A stretch of 64,000 bases of DNA from Aquanectria penicillioides. Taxonomy: Eukaryota; Ascomycota; Sordariomycetes; Hypocreales; Nectriaceae. Where the stretch lies: positions 1,116,001 to 1,180,000 of the forward strand of contig PYIU01000008.1 in NCBI GenBank assembly GCA_003415625.1, in the 5' to 3' direction. Within the stretch, counting starts at the first letter, position 1. Each line of letters begins with the position of its first letter. The notes beneath the pieces are model-generated. The model had not been told where the DNA came from, did not search any database, and was given only the letters and a program-made list of their open reading frames with translations. This document shows, one piece after another, positions 27,608 to 39,497 of the stretch. A program made the position numbers and the translations under genes.

Positions 27608-29214
27608 ATGTTCCTGGTGCCAACGCAACAACCTCATAACTTTGTTGACAACCACGCATCTCTTCACTCTTCCAACACCCAACTTGGCTCAGAGGCGACC
27701 TTAGACACGCTCCTCAGTTCCCCCAGCTCTATGGAACGCAGTGCCCCGGAGTACTCGCAGTCAGGTTTGCCCTCGCCCTATCCAAGCAACTTCGGCGACA
27801 GCAATTCTGAAGAATCGACCGCAGATCACGCGTCTGCTGCGCAATACCCGGTCAAGCAGGAAGTCAACTACTCGACCTCAGCGACTCCCACATCCGAGTA
27901 CGGCGTTTACCCTCAGTCAGCTCGCTCAGGATCTTTCCCAGAGCACATCCAGCGTTCATACCATCCAGCCAGCAGTTCCAGCAGCGGAGGTATGGCGCAA
28001 CAACAGAACAGTCCGTCTATGCCCCAGCAGGATGGGCGTAACCATCAAACCCACTCGGTCAAGTCTGACAACGATGTACCTATAGATCCGTCCATCGCCG
28101 CGCCGAGTCCTACATACCCGTACGGGCAGCACTCGCCCTACGCGCCCAACCCAGACATGACCCATAGTTATTCTCATCCCAACGGTGGTATGTATGCCCA
28201 GCCTCGGCCAGACTGGGCGGGATATAGCCAGCACGGCGGCGCGCCCCTGACTCCCGGTCATCCCGTCTACGCCCAATCGCCCGCCTCGGCGCCTCCTCAA
28301 CAGCGACCCAACCAGGTACGTAAATAAACCGCAATGCTCGAGACGTCACGATCATGATAGCCACGGAGCCGAGACGCGATTCTCCGAGCGCGCGCATCCC
28401 CCCGATTGGACGCGGTTAGGCGATAAGAACCTGACACGATCTGATGAGGGGTGGTGCGCCTGGAGACGCGACTCGGGCCTCCGAGTCGCGCTGTTTATGG
28501 CTCAATGGTTTGTGCGAACCAATTGCTGACATGGCTGTGCGCGTTAGGTTTACTCGTTTGTTCCCATCCCTGGCGCACAGCAGCACAAGCGACCCCGAAG
28601 ACGATATGAAGAAATTGAGCGAATGTACAAGTGCGGATGGAATGGTTGTGAGAAGGCTTATGGTACTCTGAACCACCTTAACGCCCATGTGACTATGCAG
28701 TCTCACGGACAGAAACGAACCCCCGAAGGTGAGTAAGATGGTGTTGGACCCAAGTGGTCTGGACCCCGATAATTTTGACTGACTTTGCCCGCCCAGAGTT
28801 CAAAGAGATTCGCAAAGAATGGAAGGCACGAAAGAAGGAGGAAGAAGCTCAGCGCAAGGCTGAGGAGGAGCGTCAACGCCAGGCTGCTGCTGCCGCTGCC
28901 GCTCAGAACGGTGGTGACCCTCAAGGTGATGGAACACCCACCTCGACTTATCCTGGATCGCGGCCTGTCCAGCTCCCTCCCATCGGCTACCAGCCAACCC
29001 AGTATCCCCCTCCTCCCTCTGGTGCCGTTCCTCAGCAGCAGCTGCCCGATTACAATAACCACATGTATCCCAACTACCAGCCCCACTCTCCTTACGCTCA
29101 GCCCAGCCAGGGAATTTACAGCCAGTGTAAGTTGGAGATTACCGTCCTCGATAGACGGGAGATGCGCTAACACATGCCTCTCCAGCTAATGGAGCTCAGC
29201 CCCCTAGCCACTAA
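27608..29214 (+). CDS. con7: Con7-type C2H2 zinc-finger transcription factor
   Basis: A nuclear regulator of conidial morphology, cell-wall genes and infection structures in related ascomycetes. Four exons (27608-28315, 28548-28728, 28797-29126, 29186-29214) encode 415 aa. The N-terminal half is Ser/Pro/Gln-rich. Exon 2 begins with the family signature VYSFVPIPGAQQHKRPRRRY, a basic nuclear-localisation-like stretch. One C2H2 finger follows (Cys265, Cys270, His283, His289) containing YGTLNHLNAH. A charged helical region (EIRKEWKARKKEEEAQRKAE) comes next, then a Pro/Gln/Tyr-rich tail. Introns are 28316-28547, 28729-28796 and 29127-29185. The chosen start is the first ATG after 1.5 kb without one, so the start is well defined if no coding exon lies upstream. 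The gene sits isolated between two large gene-poor blocks. Confidence 0.95.
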
Positions 29215-30581
29215 TTCTTGGCGGGAGGTGCTGATTAGGGCCCTAGAGGAGGAAAGTCACCAAAAAGTCAGAATGGAAAAGGAAAACCCGCTGTACTATA
29301 TTGGACTCTCATCGCATTCGCAAATGCAATCCGTCCAGGTTCTCTTGGTTTAATACCCTGAGGCTGCGACGTAGGGTACTCGGCATGATCAGCTTTCAGG
29401 TTGAGAGAACTTTGCACCTGATTCTCTCATCTCTGCCACTTTCCCTTTCGTCAGCCATGAGGAATGCCTCGCCCTGGCACTAGTCTTGGCGTGAAGGCTT
29501 GTTCAAAGTTTTTTCTTCTTCTTTCTACCTTTTATTTTTCTAGTTGGACCACGACCTGCCTGAACGTCTCTATATGGTTCTTTTTTTTTATCTTTTTTTA
29601 TCTCTTTTTTTCCCGGAGTTTCCGCATAAATGCATTCATGAGGGCTGTGGGGGTATCTTCATTTTATGAGCATTCGGGGGCCGGTCTGGGCGGTACATGG
29701 CTGGCGATATTTCCTCAGCTGCAGTTGAGGCGCTGTCGAAATATACCCAGAAGGTGTATTTCTTTCAGTTGGTACTCGGAAACAGCATCGGCACTCAAGA
29801 TGGGTGCCGAGAGAGGTGGATTGATGACTCTTTTTTGTTTTGATTTTGGTCATGTCTTTTTTGTGAATGGATGTTGGAGGAAAGGTTAAAGGATGGGATG
29901 AGAGAAAGGCATGGAAAGACGCCATTCGTGAACAGTTCACGACTGCGTACGAGAAGACCAGTCGGGGGCGAGGAGGTGGATGGATACCTTAGATACCTGC
30001 TCATGCTTTTGATGATGGGAGGAGGAGAAGATTGTGCATGACGTTGCAATGCGCGTGGATACTTAGACGAAGTCGATACAAGAAAAGGCAATGACAAAGG
30101 GACTTGTTCGACATTTTTTTTTGTGTTTAATCTTGTTTGATTCGTGATAGCTGCAATTGAAGGTGATGCATGAGGAATCTTCTTTTGGGACTCGTCGTGT
30201 TGATACTGGAATGAGCTTGAAAGCGTGAACCTGGGACAAGGCTGAAGTGACACCACTCCAAAGGCCGGTCAATAAGACTGAACGGGCCACCGATGAAGAC
30301 TGAGAAATATTTTGACATGCACTACTCATTCCAATATCACTTTTAGTATTCTAGAGGGTAAATGATGTTGGGTGACGTGGTGGAAATGCAGTTTGGGAAG
30401 CGGGAAATATGATGATGAAGAGGGTTGTGAGCAAAGGCATCAGTCGTTTGTTTAGACGTGCAGGAACTAGCCATGACACATGATACAGAATACAGACACA
30501 TGGCATAGCATGGCATGGCGTGCGTGGCATGATACATACATGGATCTCAGTCTGTACAACACTACGTACTGTATGGGGGAA

Positions 30582-30595
30582 GGGGGGGGGGGGGG
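30582..30595 (+). repeat. 14-G homopolymer
   Basis: Fourteen consecutive G residues, 1.4 kb downstream of con7. Confidence 0.85.
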
Positions 30596-33146
30596 ATGAA
30601 ATAGCGGCCCTAAAGCAACCACGCCCCCCATGTATCCTGTATCCACGGGATGCGGGTTTAAGACATGGCGACCTTGATCTGGGGTTTGGGTGGCGTTGGG
30701 CCTTAGACAGAGATGGGAAGAGGTTGCGGTTGTGTCACGACGCTAAGGCGGCGATGGGTTTTGGGCCATGTACGAATAGGCAAGGTACAGTAGTTTGTGG
30801 TTCGGTTTTTGGTGTTGGGCCGGAAAAAAAGAACCCTGAAAAGGGCGGGTTTAGCTAGCTAGGGGGGGTGGGTTGCGTAGAGTCACACAGGCGTTTACGC
30901 CTGGAACTGAGACAACTCCTCGGATATAGAGGATATGGAGGGGGCTTGTGGCGGTGGTTTCTAGATATGTGCCCTGGAATACTTGGCTAAGGTTTGCTGC
31001 CTCCCGGCCCCCCTTGCTGGGTTGCCTGCGGCGTTGTTCTTGTCTTGCAATGAGGAAGTGAGTTAGAGGAGGAGGGGGCGTGGTGATCAGCCAGGTAGGT
31101 GGTTGTGGTAGCCCGTATTTGATCGGATATCGAAAAGATATATATGTGTGTATGTCTCTTGGTGTCGTACCGGAAACAGGTTGATTGATCAAGGACAGGT
31201 TTCGGGAATTAAGAACCCCGGATAGGAAAAATTAAAACCGATAAGGCGGATCGGGGTAGACGTGGGAAAACTTGATAGTTCGGCACAGCGCCCGTGACAT
31301 ACCAGCGCATGTCCTCTGCGCGAACCATCAAAGCGCGATCGGGCGAGGGACCGAGTCTGGGGATTTCGCCTCCTTGGCAAGCAGATACAAGGACAGGGAA
31401 GCCAAGGTTTTGGGATAGTATGGGGGGGGTGCGAGGGTCAAGTGCGTACTGGTGCGCGTGTTACGGCGATACAGTAGTGAAGCCCATGACAGCGGGCGGT
31501 CCCACGTGGAGAAAGCTTGGGAGAGGGGCACGAAGCGGCGCTGTAAAGGTTTGGCTATGAGAAAACGAAGCCCTGCAGACGAGCTAATGTCTCTCTTGTC
31601 TGCGTACGGGGGCCAACCTGGAGGGGGGCGTGTACGGTCGGAACCAGCGTAGGGCTAGGGAAAACGGGCGAGCCAGTACTTGGCGAGAATGGGCGAGGAA
31701 AACAAGTGTGTGTGACGCCGTTGCGGATGGACAAGGGGGGTGCCCGGCCGTGAGGCGGAGCCGCGGAGCGCTAGGAGAATTTAACCGCTAAGAGACACAT
31801 GCACGTTCGCGGGCAGCGCAGATACAGAATGCTGTGCATACATTGGGGGCACGACCAGTTCTTTGTCTACGAAACTTGGAGGAAAAGGCGGCGCCGAAAT
31901 TCGAAAGAGAAGAAAGAGAAAGAAAAAAAAAAGGTCGAGACGGTAGTTCGGCCATTTCCGAAGGAGGCCACCAAACACACAGGTTCGCCCGGCATCTCCG
32001 CTTTGCCCCGGAATCTGGACTCTTGGACGGCACGGTTCCCAAGACCAGGACCTTTTGCACCCAGGCAGGCTGTACCTGGTATTTTTGTTGCTCCCACTCT
32101 CTGCACTGCATGCCAGAGCCTGGTCCATCGGGTCGGTTTCGGTGTGGGTGGTGAGACTCTGGGCCTAGCGAAACCACCCCTCAAGGGCGATGGCATGTGT
32201 AGTACAGGGCGGCTAGTTTAGTTTTGGCTGATGTCCTGTGCGACCTGCCTTAGACTACATCTTGTCACATCGCATCACACCCATTTCCTAGCGAGGGGTG
32301 GGGATGTGTGTGGGTTTCCAGTTTATTTCTTTTTTTTGTTAGTCGATGCGAACACTGGGCGTGCAGTGAGCGAGAGTGGGAGGCTGTCTGATATGAAGGG
32401 TAGTGCAGGTTGTCGTTTGAGGTATGGCTTTTTCAATTCGCAACCAAGCGGGCCTTGCACCAGAACACAAACAAACCCACGCAGGCAAAACAGGCTTGCA
32501 AGCTGGGAGGAGAGCAAGGCGGATAGTTTAGGCACGTTCGCACACCGCAGAGAAACGTCGTCATTCCCCGGCAATCAATACCCGAATTGTCTGGAGGGCT
32601 CACTCGGTTTTTCAATTTTCTTTTACGCATACACCGAGGGTCTTACGTTTGAGTTGAGCATACGGATATAGTACGCACTTACGCCGCCGAGCCAACTAAA
32701 CCTGGCCAACTACTATCGCAGCCCGCCAAACTAAAAAAAAAAAAAAAAAACTCGCAAACTAGTAGGGGGACGGCGACCAGAACAACGTAATAGCCAAGCG
32801 ACCCTGGTCGACACGCGAAAAAGACGGCGTGGGATCGGCCCAAGCAAGCAACCCAAACCAACACCGGCACCAGCACCGGCCAAGCACCAGGGGTTTTCGT
32901 CAACGGTGGTGCGGCGGCGCATTGCAAGACAAGCGACAGCAGGGACCGGCTCATTCGGTAGCTGCCGTTGACGGGACAGGATCCATACAGTATAATAGAT
33001 CTACTGTAGCTTAGGGTGGGAAGGGCCCCCCTCCCCCGTTGCCCAAGGCGCCGTCCCTTGCGTGTGTTGCAACTGCCGGCCTGGTTACGGTGTTTGTGCC
33101 CTCGTCTTGTTTCCCTTTAGAGATTTGGTGGCCAAGCTTGGGGGGC

Positions 33147-33172
33147 GTGTGCGTGTGCGTGTGCGTGTGCGT
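33147..33172 (+). repeat. GTGTGC hexamer microsatellite
   Basis: Four tandem GTGTGC units with flanking partial copies. Confidence 0.8.
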
Positions 33173-34261
33173 GGTGTCTGCATGGTCTGATGATATGGAG
33201 CACCCGTTACATCGTCCCGATTTTCTTCGTTGCTCCCATGTTGGAAGATGGGAGATCGATCATCTGCCCGTTTCAGTAAGGGTACGCATAGTGGTTTGCC
33301 AGGGCGTGAGGAGGGCGAACGCAAGGTGCTTGTGTGCTTTAGCCGTTCGCGTGTGGTGTTTCCCGGGAGTGGTGTTGCGTTGCCGGAACCCGAGCATCCT
33401 ACGAGTGTTGTTGAGCGAGCCTAGAAGGATTGCGAACCCGCAAGCGCAAGCCCGGGCGCCGCGGGCTTTGTTTAGTAGGCGAAAACTCGCGCAGACGAGA
33501 AGCCTAGCGAACTCTCTCAAAGAGTGCATATCCAAAGTCCAAGAGCGTTTTCGCATCTGATCCCGCGTGTCGCATGATACTCTGCCCTATGCGATAGAAG
33601 TTGAACATGGTCCTGGGCCCGGAGACTGGACGTTGCCAATTCGGCCGAGAAATGCGGAGGAGAGGGTGCTGCGGCGGACGACGTCTTTTTTCTCGGGCGA
33701 GCGCTGTCGCTATCGTGGTCGCGCAAATAAGGGCCGCGGCAGAGGCTTGCGGAGCGAAGAGAGTTGCCGGATGGGAATCTGCAGGGTCCTCGCTAACTTT
33801 ATGCAAATGCGAGAAAAAAAATTTCCCCAGAGAACTGCGCTTCTTCTACTTGCCCATCTGCGAGAGTGTGTCTTTATCCTTTGCGGATGGGAAGAGGTTG
33901 CAGATGTGGCTGCGAGCACTGTGCACATTGACTGTCTTGGTGCTTCTGGAAGCCCGACAGAGTTGGCTTCGACAGATGCGAACGCTGCGTGGGAGTGTTT
34001 ACTACGGGTGGTGCAAATATGGTGCCATAAGGGTGCATTCACCCCGTACTTTATTTGAACCTCCCCGTGCTATGGTTCTCGACACTTCTGTTGGACGTGG
34101 TTGCGATTCATCGTCTTTTGTTTGGGGACCATATGTCTAGCACGCACACTGCTGTAATTAGCACCATTTTTTTGCCCACTAAGGGAAGAGGCGGACACTT
34201 AGGTGCAGCTGCTGATGAAGCAGCGTATCGTCGATACCATAATCAGGAAGGGAAATGTGTT

Positions 34262-34560
34262 TCTAAAGATCAAATATTCAAGAAAATAAAATAAAATAAA
34301 CTAGAGTATAGAGCGCATATTAAAACAATTATTGAGTAGATTCATCTTTTATTATTAATTAAATTCTCGTGTGTAGATTTTCTGTTTAATTTTGAAAGGA
34401 TTGTATGTTGATCTTAATACGTGAAAATAAAAAACCAAGAAATATTTAATTGTTACTTATAGAAATAATTTGTTACATCAAGCTTATTACCATGTCCATT
34501 AACTTTCTTTTTTTTTATTTGGCCCATATATACTTTTTCTTGATTTTTATTGCAATTTCT
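34262..34560. other. Sharply AT-rich island (about 300 bp)
   Basis: This stretch is rich in AATAAA, TTTAAT and ATTAATTAAA words and is roughly three-quarters A+T by eye, while flanking sequence is near balanced. The edges are abrupt. A frame across its right half is very hydrophobic. Candidates are a nuclear copy of mitochondrial DNA, a mutated transposon remnant (repeat-induced point mutation) or a simple AT-rich spacer. I cannot name a parent sequence. Confidence 0.55.
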
Positions 34561-35154
34561 CTCATGAACTGCATGTATCAAGGTACTTTCGGTACATTGA
34601 AGGTGCTGGAGAGGCTGGGGTGTGTGCTAAATTCACAGTCCCTTTGTTCGGAGCGCATGTTACTCTGTGGTGTTGGGGCGCAGGCGGGATGACGTGCATC
34701 ACAGTTCCTTCCTGCCTGGGGGGGGCTGGCTGAGGGCCAGAAACCTGTTTCAACGTCATTGCCTGCCTTTCCAACGACGTTTGGGTTTCCAAGCTCGCTG
34801 CGACCGACCCAAATATTTTGCTCTCCTTTCTATCCTCGCTTTGGGATATTTCATTTCTCGAACCCTTCTGTCTTGAATACGCTCCGCCCCATCAGCCACT
34901 GCCTTGGATGGCACTTCTGGAACCTCCCAGTACTTTGTTTTTTTTTTCTTCACAGCTACCCCGCTATAATCTGAGCTCAAGCCCATACATCCCACCATCC
35001 TTCTACACTGCTCCGCCGAATCCAAGAGATCAGCCAAACTACCTTCCTTCATCTGTATAGTCTGGGTCATACCAGGCCTATTAAGGCGATCGCTTAGTAA
35101 CAGATATTGGTTCATCGCCCAATCGTCTCTACGTTCCTTTCGACGTCGCTCGGT

Positions 35155-36714
35155 ATGGAGGCTAATGGCGTCCCGTTGCCGCAACGCATCCCTCAACTCA
35201 CCAAGTCGAATTCAAATGCGTCAGCAGGTGATGGCTCAATCAAGTCATATAAATCGGTGTCGTTTCTAGGCGCGCATCCGCTTGGCACTCTGCATGTCCA
35301 CGACCCTGCCAACTCGACTCCCTTGGAGGAAGACGAGGACGAAAGTCCCCCTCCTCTGGATCCCCCTGTTGGGCAAGCGCCTCAATACCAACCCGGCACA
35401 AGCACTTTATCTCAGGCTCTTTCAAAAACTTCATCTACTGGTCCTCTTCGTGAACCACTGCGTCATGATGTGGGTGGCGGTGACGTCGTCCTCATCTTGG
35501 ACCTACCCGAGCTTTTCACCTTCGGGTACGACTCAATAGCTTTCACAGCTAAACACTTTGGCGGCGTCAGAGATATCCCGCCAGGCCCTCATTTCTTCTG
35601 GGTTGCCCACCCCGGCGGCCTGTCTACACGCTGCGGCTTTTGGATAGTTGCGTCAAGTGTTAATACGGTCCATGTTATGCAATGGGACAAGTTCAACGAG
35701 GTCCTCAGCGAATCAGCTCACGCTGAAGCCCGCATTCAAGCCGACAACCTCGCCACCTTCCACTCCAAGCTTGTTCCATACTCTGATCCTTCTGCTGTCA
35801 ACGCAGCCAAAGGAGATTTATCCCAGTCTACCTCGGAGAAGAACCTCAAAATCTGGGAGCAGTTAACAGGAAGCATTACTAAGAGCGTGCTGAGCCGCGT
35901 CACGGAGCTGCATTCCGACAGTTGGATGGTTCATACTGGCGATCGTGTCAATGGCTCCATTCTCATGGCGGCTGAGATCGACCTTGATAAGACCATATCC
36001 AACCCATTGCTCAAGACTCGCGAGCTCAACTTCACATTTGACCAGCGGTCCAAGACCTACACAACCGGCAACACTGGAGCTGACCGCACTCTCGAAGCTA
36101 CTGACGCGACTCCCTATATCATCTCTGTCATTGAAAAACCAGACATGAACCTCGCCCCCGAGGACATTGTTGGCGAGTTCCAACTCGCCTTTATCGTTGG
36201 AATGCACCTTGGCAATGATTCTTGTGTTCAGCAATGGTGGTACATGCTCCTTAAGCTCTTTGTTCGAGCCTACCTGCTCCCCGCTCGCCGACCTATCATT
36301 GCGGCTGCTTTTCTCCGTACACTCTCAGCCCAACTATCCTATAGCACATCTTGGTTGGATGGTTCAATCCTTGATTACGCGGAATCTCAAGCTCGCGACT
36401 TACGCCTTGGTCTCACAGTCTACAAACGCCGTCTTGACGAACTGCTTCTTGGCCTAGGTACGAGGACGTCTCCAGATCAACTAGCGGTAGGTAATGCTTT
36501 CGCCGGCCTAGAAGCTACTGTTGCTTCGGAATTAGACTGGGACCTTCGAGGTGATTTCGTGCGGCGTGGCAACGTCATGATGGAAGATGGAGAACAAGTC
36601 GAACTAGAGATAGCTGATCTAGAGGCTGAGGATGAACGTGGTGAATGGGCGCCCGAGGTTGTTGACCTTGATGAATCCGGTCGCCAGCGAGATTTAGTCT
36701 CGTGGAATGATTAG
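35155..36714 (+). CDS. AAR2: AAR2-family U5 snRNP assembly factor
   Basis: Aar2 binds Prp8 in the cytoplasm and in nuclear U5 snRNP precursors and is exchanged for Brr2 during spliceosome maturation. A single uninterrupted exon from the first in-frame ATG (35155) encodes 519 aa. The frame is open for 16 codons further upstream but without an ATG. After a variable Ser/Pro-rich N-terminus, the family N-domain starts near residue 108 with GGDVVLILDLPELFTFGYDS and contains IPPGPHFFW (about 141-149). The all-helical C-terminal domain follows (QLAFIVGMHLGNDSCVQQWW), then an acidic tail. It is longer than yeast Aar2 (about 355 aa) because of extra N- and C-terminal extensions, common in filamentous fungi. 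Confidence 0.88.
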   Translation: MEANGVPLPQRIPQLTKSNSNASAGDGSIKSYKSVSFLGAHPLGTLHVHDPANSTPLEEDEDESPPPLDPPVGQAPQYQPGTSTLSQALSKTSSTGPLREPLRHDVGGGDVVLILDLPELFTFGYDSIAFTAKHFGGVRDIPPGPHFFWVAHPGGLSTRCGFWIVASSVNTVHVMQWDKFNEVLSESAHAEARIQADNLATFHSKLVPYSDPSAVNAAKGDLSQSTSEKNLKIWEQLTGSITKSVLSRVTELHSDSWMVHTGDRVNGSILMAAEIDLDKTISNPLLKTRELNFTFDQRSKTYTTGNTGADRTLEATDATPYIISVIEKPDMNLAPEDIVGEFQLAFIVGMHLGNDSCVQQWWYMLLKLFVRAYLLPARRPIIAAAFLRTLSAQLSYSTSWLDGSILDYAESQARDLRLGLTVYKRRLDELLLGLGTRTSPDQLAVGNAFAGLEATVASELDWDLRGDFVRRGNVMMEDGEQVELEIADLEAEDERGEWAPEVVDLDESGRQRDLVSWND

Positions 36715-37694
36715 GAGCGCAGTGCCATGAAGACACTACTTACACCAAAGCACTGGGGAAAACGTGTGAGATTGGTGACGATGGAGCAGTGGCAACGATG
36801 GAGATGCACACGTTTGCGCCGCAATAAGGTCTGGACAGAAAGGAGGAAGTTGGTACGGAAACGGAGGGGAACATAATTGCAACCATCCTATAGAGTATAC
36901 CCTATGGGAACAATGGGATGGAGAGGGACAAAGACAAGACGGAGCGCAGAATGATAAGATGACTATACTGTTCTGGAAAAGAAGGTATGGTATTGGGATT
37001 TGGAGTAAAGCCCGTGATGAAAGGCATAATGACTGTGACGATGATACAGATTGTAGCGTGTTTAATGAATTTCTTTCTATTCCTATCGATCCTTGCGTTT
37101 TTGTGAACACAGCATGGGCAGATCAGCTTTGCCTGACCTCATGTACTATCGTTGAGATTCGAGGCCCAAGCTCTCTGAGGCCCAATAGATACGAAAGGGA
37201 ATGAGAGATGCTGACTTTTGGGTGATCTTGTTCCAATGTGGGACAAAATGTTGGACCAGAATGATACACACCTGAATTGCGGGATTGGATTGGACGTGGT
37301 GGTGGGTATGATTGTTGAAAGATGATGTCTGCATACAATAATCCAAACCACAAATAGGCACACGGAACATGGGGTTGGGCCCCTCACGACAGCACACTCC
37401 AGTCAACAGGAAAGGGTCCAGCAATTAGGGGCAAGTCCAGACATTTCATTGAGCACATCACAGTCTTTTTGCAGGATGAACCGCGTCGTTAACTTTGAAG
37501 ATTTCATTTGCCTGCCAGATCCTTTACAATCCGTCAAAAGCAAGGCCATGCAAATGCCAATGGGAAACCCATTCCCAGACCAGGGAATATATGACTCCAA
37601 TCCCTTTTCCGCGCTGCCCACAACACCAAACTTGCCATACCCACACGGCGTGCCGCAAAGGTATGGCGCGTTGCCCCCTTTTCTCCCAGACCGT
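36715..37694. other. Intergenic between convergent AAR2 and RPS16
   Basis: Shared 3' flank of two convergent genes. No gene is seen. Confidence 0.6.
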
Positions 37695-38377
37695 TTATCG
37701 GTAAGACTTCTGGAAGCGGGCACGGGCACCAGGACCACCGAACTTCTTGGGCTCGCAGCGGCGGTTGTCGGCAACGAGGAGGGTACGGTCGAACTGGACG
37801 AGAGCCTGCTTGAGGAGGTTCTTGGAGTGCTCATCGACGAACTTCTGGTAGTAGGCAATGAGGGACTTGGCAATAGCCTGACGGACAGCGTAGATCTGGG
37901 AAGTGTGACCACCACCGGTGACGCGGACGCGGATGTCGATGTTGGCGAACTTGTCGAGGCCAACAACCAGGAGGGGCTCGTAGACCTGAAGAGAAAAAAA
38001 AAAGTCTCAGCATTTTATCCAACCCAATTTCATCAAAGTGTTTCCGCCCCGCGACAGCGCAATAAAAAAGTGCCCGTTCCAAAGGAACTCGAATTCGATG
38101 GTGGGATGCTGCTTTGCGGTTCGGAGAGAGGGTTCAGTTATCGTACCTTGAAGCGCAAGATCTCGGGCTGGACCAGGGAAAGAGGGCGTCCGTTGACCTT
38201 AACGAGACCACGGCCGGCCTATTTGTGAGGATATTCGTTAGCATTTCTGATTCATATAAATCTTCCACGTCGACGTCGCGGGAGCAGCGACAATATTTCC
38301 CCACGAACCTTGCAGTGGGCGACGGCGGTGGCCGTCTTCTTCTTGCCGAAGCATTGCACGCTCTGGGTCGTCGACAT
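37695..38377 (-). CDS. RPS16: 40S ribosomal protein S16 (uS9)
   Basis: Small-subunit protein whose C-terminal tail reaches the P-site tRNA. Three exons on the minus strand (38309-38377, 38147-38218, 37695-37985; introns of 90 and 161 bp) encode 143 aa, the normal length. The protein starts [20 protein letters not shown]. It contains the conserved [19 protein letters not shown] and [20 protein letters not shown] segments and ends with the invariant ARFQKSYR tail. It is divergent with RPL32, with 385 bp between start codons. Confidence 0.97.
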
Positions 38378-38762
38378 GATTGCTGATTGTCTGGTTGCCG
38401 GAGGTGCTGTGAAGGTACGATCAGCGGGACGTGTTGAGATGGTCTAGCTCGCCTGTCGATTTTTGCAAGAAAGAGGGTTTGTGCCCTCGGAAGACGCTAG
38501 TCCACTTCGAGTGGGGGCACTGGGGGCGGCGCACCGCGAGCCGCATGAGAAAAAAAAAAAGTGGTGCACGTGATGGAAACCCTAAGCCCTTGGACTTAGC
38601 GCCCGAATTTGACATTGCCAAAATTTCGCCTCGCCAGAACCTCACGCCCGGATACTATCACAGCCATCCAGCCCGTCGACTAACCCGCAGTCAAGGTATG
38701 CAACACCTCCCTCGACACCGACGAAGCATCACGAGAATCATAATTGCTGACCCTCACTCAAG
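38378..38762. promoter_or_regulatory. Shared bidirectional RPS16/RPL32 promoter
   Basis: 385 bp separate the two divergent ribosomal-protein start codons. Near its middle sit an E-box (CACGTGA, 38567-38573) and a telobox (AAACCCTAA, 38577-38585). An A-run at about 38550-38560 lies just beside them. Confidence 0.75.
38567..38585 (+). promoter_or_regulatory. Cbf1-like E-box next to Tbf1-like telobox
   Basis: CACGTGA at 38567-38573, three bases, then AAACCCTAA at 38577-38585. It is roughly equidistant from the two start codons (about 180-210 bp each). Cbf1 and Tbf1 are the established ribosomal-protein gene regulators in Candida albicans; binding here is inference. Confidence 0.55.
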
Positions 38763-39497
38763 ATGGTTTCCGCCAAGAAGCACGTCCCCATCGTGAAGAA
38801 GCGTACGTACACTTGCCCGCGCAATACCACTCGGCTCCCCGCCGCTCCCCGAAACACAAATTTGCGACGATGATGGACGAAAAAACATTGGAGATGTGGC
38901 GAAAGGAAAGCGAGAATGAAACTTGGGAACATCGATGTTGACTGGTGTGTGTGCAGGCACGAAGCGCTTCAGCCGTCACCAGAGTGACCGGTTCAAGTGC
39001 GTGGACCCCAGCTGGCGCAAGCCCAAGGGTATCGACAGCCGTGTCCGACGACGCTTCCGCGGTACCATTGCCATGCCCAAGGTACGTGTGGCATCTCTTA
39101 TTGTAGTCTGTTGGAGAACACCTCCTGTTCTCCGGCAGCTGCATTGAATTCTTGCATGGTTGAATATGGCACTGACAATTTCAACTCCAGATCGGCTATG
39201 GCTCCAACAAGAAGACCAAGTTCCTGACCCCCTCCGGCCACAAGGCTTTCCTTGTCTCCAACGTCAAGGATGTCGAGCTTCTCCTCATGCACAACCGCAC
39301 CTATGCCGCCGAGTACGTGAACCATTCGACGATGTGTCGAGATATCCTCTTCCCCCTGGCGGACAAAATTGCTAACACGACTCTGCAGGATCGCCCACAA
39401 CGTCTCTTCGAGGAAGCGCATTGACATCATCGGCCGTGCCAAGCAACTGGGAGTTAAGGTCACCAACCCCAAGGCGAAGGTTACCACTGAGGTGTAA
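38763..39497 (+). CDS. RPL32: 60S ribosomal protein L32 (eL32)
   Basis: Large-subunit structural protein. Four exons (38763-38802, 38957-39081, 39191-39312, 39389-39497) encode 131 aa, the family length. The first exon is only 13 codons plus one base, typical of ribosomal-protein genes. Conserved segments include [33 protein letters not shown] and [20 protein letters not shown]. Intron 3 has a perfect GCTAAC branch site at 39371-39376. The gene shares its promoter with RPS16. Confidence 0.97.

Larger units (their letters stand above)
29215..35154. other. 6-kb gene-poor block, con7 to AAR2
   Basis: No conserved protein is recognised on either strand. It contains a 14-G run, a GTGTGC microsatellite, an 18-A run at 32733-32750 and an AT-rich island at about 34.26-34.56 kb. 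An in-frame-closed upstream ORF of 50 codons (34908-35060) lies in the likely AAR2 leader. Confidence 0.5.

Noticed and set aside
34450..34692. Very hydrophobic 80-codon frame
   Set aside because: Hydrophobicity follows from the AT-rich composition; it begins inside the AT-rich island without a believable start.
37403..37966. 187-codon Ser/Thr-rich minus frame
   Set aside because: Out-of-frame shadow of the last RPS16 exon, whose true frame ends ARFQKSYR.
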